DNA of 5,383 nucleotides from positions 1-5,383 of the forward strand of contig JAEYNS010000308.1 in the NCBI GenBank assembly GCA_023412435.1, given 5' to 3'. This document shows positions 4,794-5,383 of the stretch, one piece after another. The stretch comes from Actinomycetes bacterium (lineage in GTDB: Bacteria; Actinomycetota; Actinomycetes; Propionibacteriales; Propionibacteriaceae). Position numbers and translations under genes: made by a program. A model generated the notes under the pieces. That model was not told where the DNA came from. It worked only from the letters and a program-made list of their open reading frames with translations, and made no database searches. How positions within the stretch are numbered: position 1 is the first letter of the stretch; the number at the start of each line of letters is the position of its first letter.

Positions 4794-5383
4794 GTGAACC
4801 GACTCGCCGACGCCGCCTCGCCGTACCTGCGGATGCACGCTGACAATCCGATCGACTGGTGGCCGTGGGGTCGGGAGGCGCTGGCAGAGGCTGCCCGCCG
4901 CGACGTCCCGATCCTGCTGTCGGTCGGCTACGCGGCCTGCCACTGGTGCCACGTGATGGCGGAGGAGTCCTTCCGCGACCCGGCGATCGCGGCGTTGGTC
5001 AACCCCGACTTCGTCGCGATCAAGGTCGACCGCGAGGAGCGTCCCGACCTCGACGCGATCTACATGAAGGCGACCCAGGCGTTGACCGGGCAGGGTGGGT
5101 GGCCGATGACGGTCTTCCTCACCCCGGACGGCAGGCCCTTCTTCGCCGGCACCTACTACCCGCCCGAGTCCGGCCACGGGCTGCCGTCCTTCACCCAGGT
5201 GGTCGAGGCGATCGCCGCCGCCTGGCGGGAACGCCGCGAGGAGGCGGTGCAGTCCGCCGACGTCATCCGGCATCATCTCGCCGCGGAGTTCGTCCCCCCG
5301 CAGGCGCCCGCGTCGCTGGACGTCTGGGGCCTGCTGGGTGCGCTCGGCAAGGACTTCGACCCGGTCCACGGCGGCTTCGGGAC
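4794..5383 (+). CDS. DUF255 thioredoxin-like domain protein (YyaL/SSP411 family), 3'-partial
   Basis: The first 196 codons of a protein that normally has about 600-700 residues; it runs off the window end. The N-terminus [24 protein letters not shown] is the family signature; here Met14 sits where Gln is common (YLRQHA). A thioredoxin-like domain spans about 20-150. It has the redox-type motif Cys49-His50-Trp51-Cys52 in [11 protein letters not shown], then [15 protein letters not shown] and [21 protein letters not shown]. The last residues (FDPVHGGFG) begin the linker to the C-terminal alpha/alpha-barrel, glycosidase-like domain, which is outside the window. No signal peptide is seen, so it is probably cytoplasmic. 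The GTG at 4794 is chosen because it gives the family N-terminus directly. The biochemical activity of bacterial members is not established. In M. tuberculosis the homologous position is Rv1084. Confidence 0.93.
   Translation, partial: MNRLADAASPYLRMHADNPIDWWPWGREALAEAARRDVPILLSVGYAACHWCHVMAEESFRDPAIAALVNPDFVAIKVDREERPDLDAIYMKATQALTGQGGWPMTVFLTPDGRPFFAGTYYPPESGHGLPSFTQVVEAIAAAWRERREEAVQSADVIRHHLAAEFVPPQAPASLDVWGLLGALGKDFDPVHGGFG

Noticed and set aside
4317..5369. A 350-codon open frame on the - strand antisense to mca, the small protein and DUF255
   Set aside because: It overlaps mca and DUF255 (which carry clear catalytic or redox motifs) and the small gene, and its own translation is compositionally biased with no recognisable domain.
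1..5383. Mobile element, toxin-antitoxin, defence system or biosynthetic cluster
   Set aside because: All genes fit conserved chromosomal families, no terminal inverted or direct repeats were seen, and base composition is even across the window.

Overview
The window looks like a chromosomal core segment from a high-GC actinobacterium. GC content is very high throughout, with strong G/C bias at third codon positions. It carries a mycothiol S-conjugate amidase gene (mca), and mycothiol is made only by Actinobacteria. From my knowledge of the Mycobacterium tuberculosis genome, the run greA - DUF4307 membrane protein - mca - small membrane protein - DUF255 thioredoxin-like protein matches the order Rv1080c to Rv1084. 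The genus cannot be fixed from this window. I see no insertion sequence, prophage, CRISPR array, tRNA or rRNA, and no base-composition break that would suggest transfer.

Layout. (1) Positions 2-933, + strand: a beta-strand-rich protein resembling DUF4097/adhesin-like proteins, possibly cut at its 5' end by the window edge. Its stop overlaps the start of a DUF2089 zinc-ribbon/helix-turn-helix protein, a probable two-gene regulatory unit. (2) Positions 934-958: a short convergent gap with a GC-rich hairpin. (3) Positions 959-3126, - strand: in transcription order greA, an enoyl-CoA hydratase and a 3-hydroxyacyl-CoA dehydrogenase, with gaps of 35 and 12 bases. The last two catalyse consecutive beta-oxidation steps. 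(4) Positions 3160-3558, - strand: a DUF4307 single-pass membrane protein, divergent from mca across a 122-base promoter region. (5) Positions 3681-5383, + strand: mca, a 51-residue membrane protein, and the first 196 codons of a DUF255 (YyaL/SSP411-like) protein that runs off the window.

How it fits together. The mca block is linked to thiol chemistry: Mca cleaves mycothiol adducts for detoxification, and the DUF255 protein opens with a thioredoxin-like CxxC domain. The greA-ECH-HBDH run combines a transcription factor with lipid catabolism, probably through neighbourhood rather than shared function. The most notable sequence-level signal is a split in start-site architecture. The three genes internal to operons have Shine-Dalgarno-like sequences. 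The five genes from greA to DUF255 instead have -10-like hexamers ending 6 or 7 bases before the start codon, which is the geometry of leaderless transcripts. The window is otherwise ordinary; I did not find an undescribed system.
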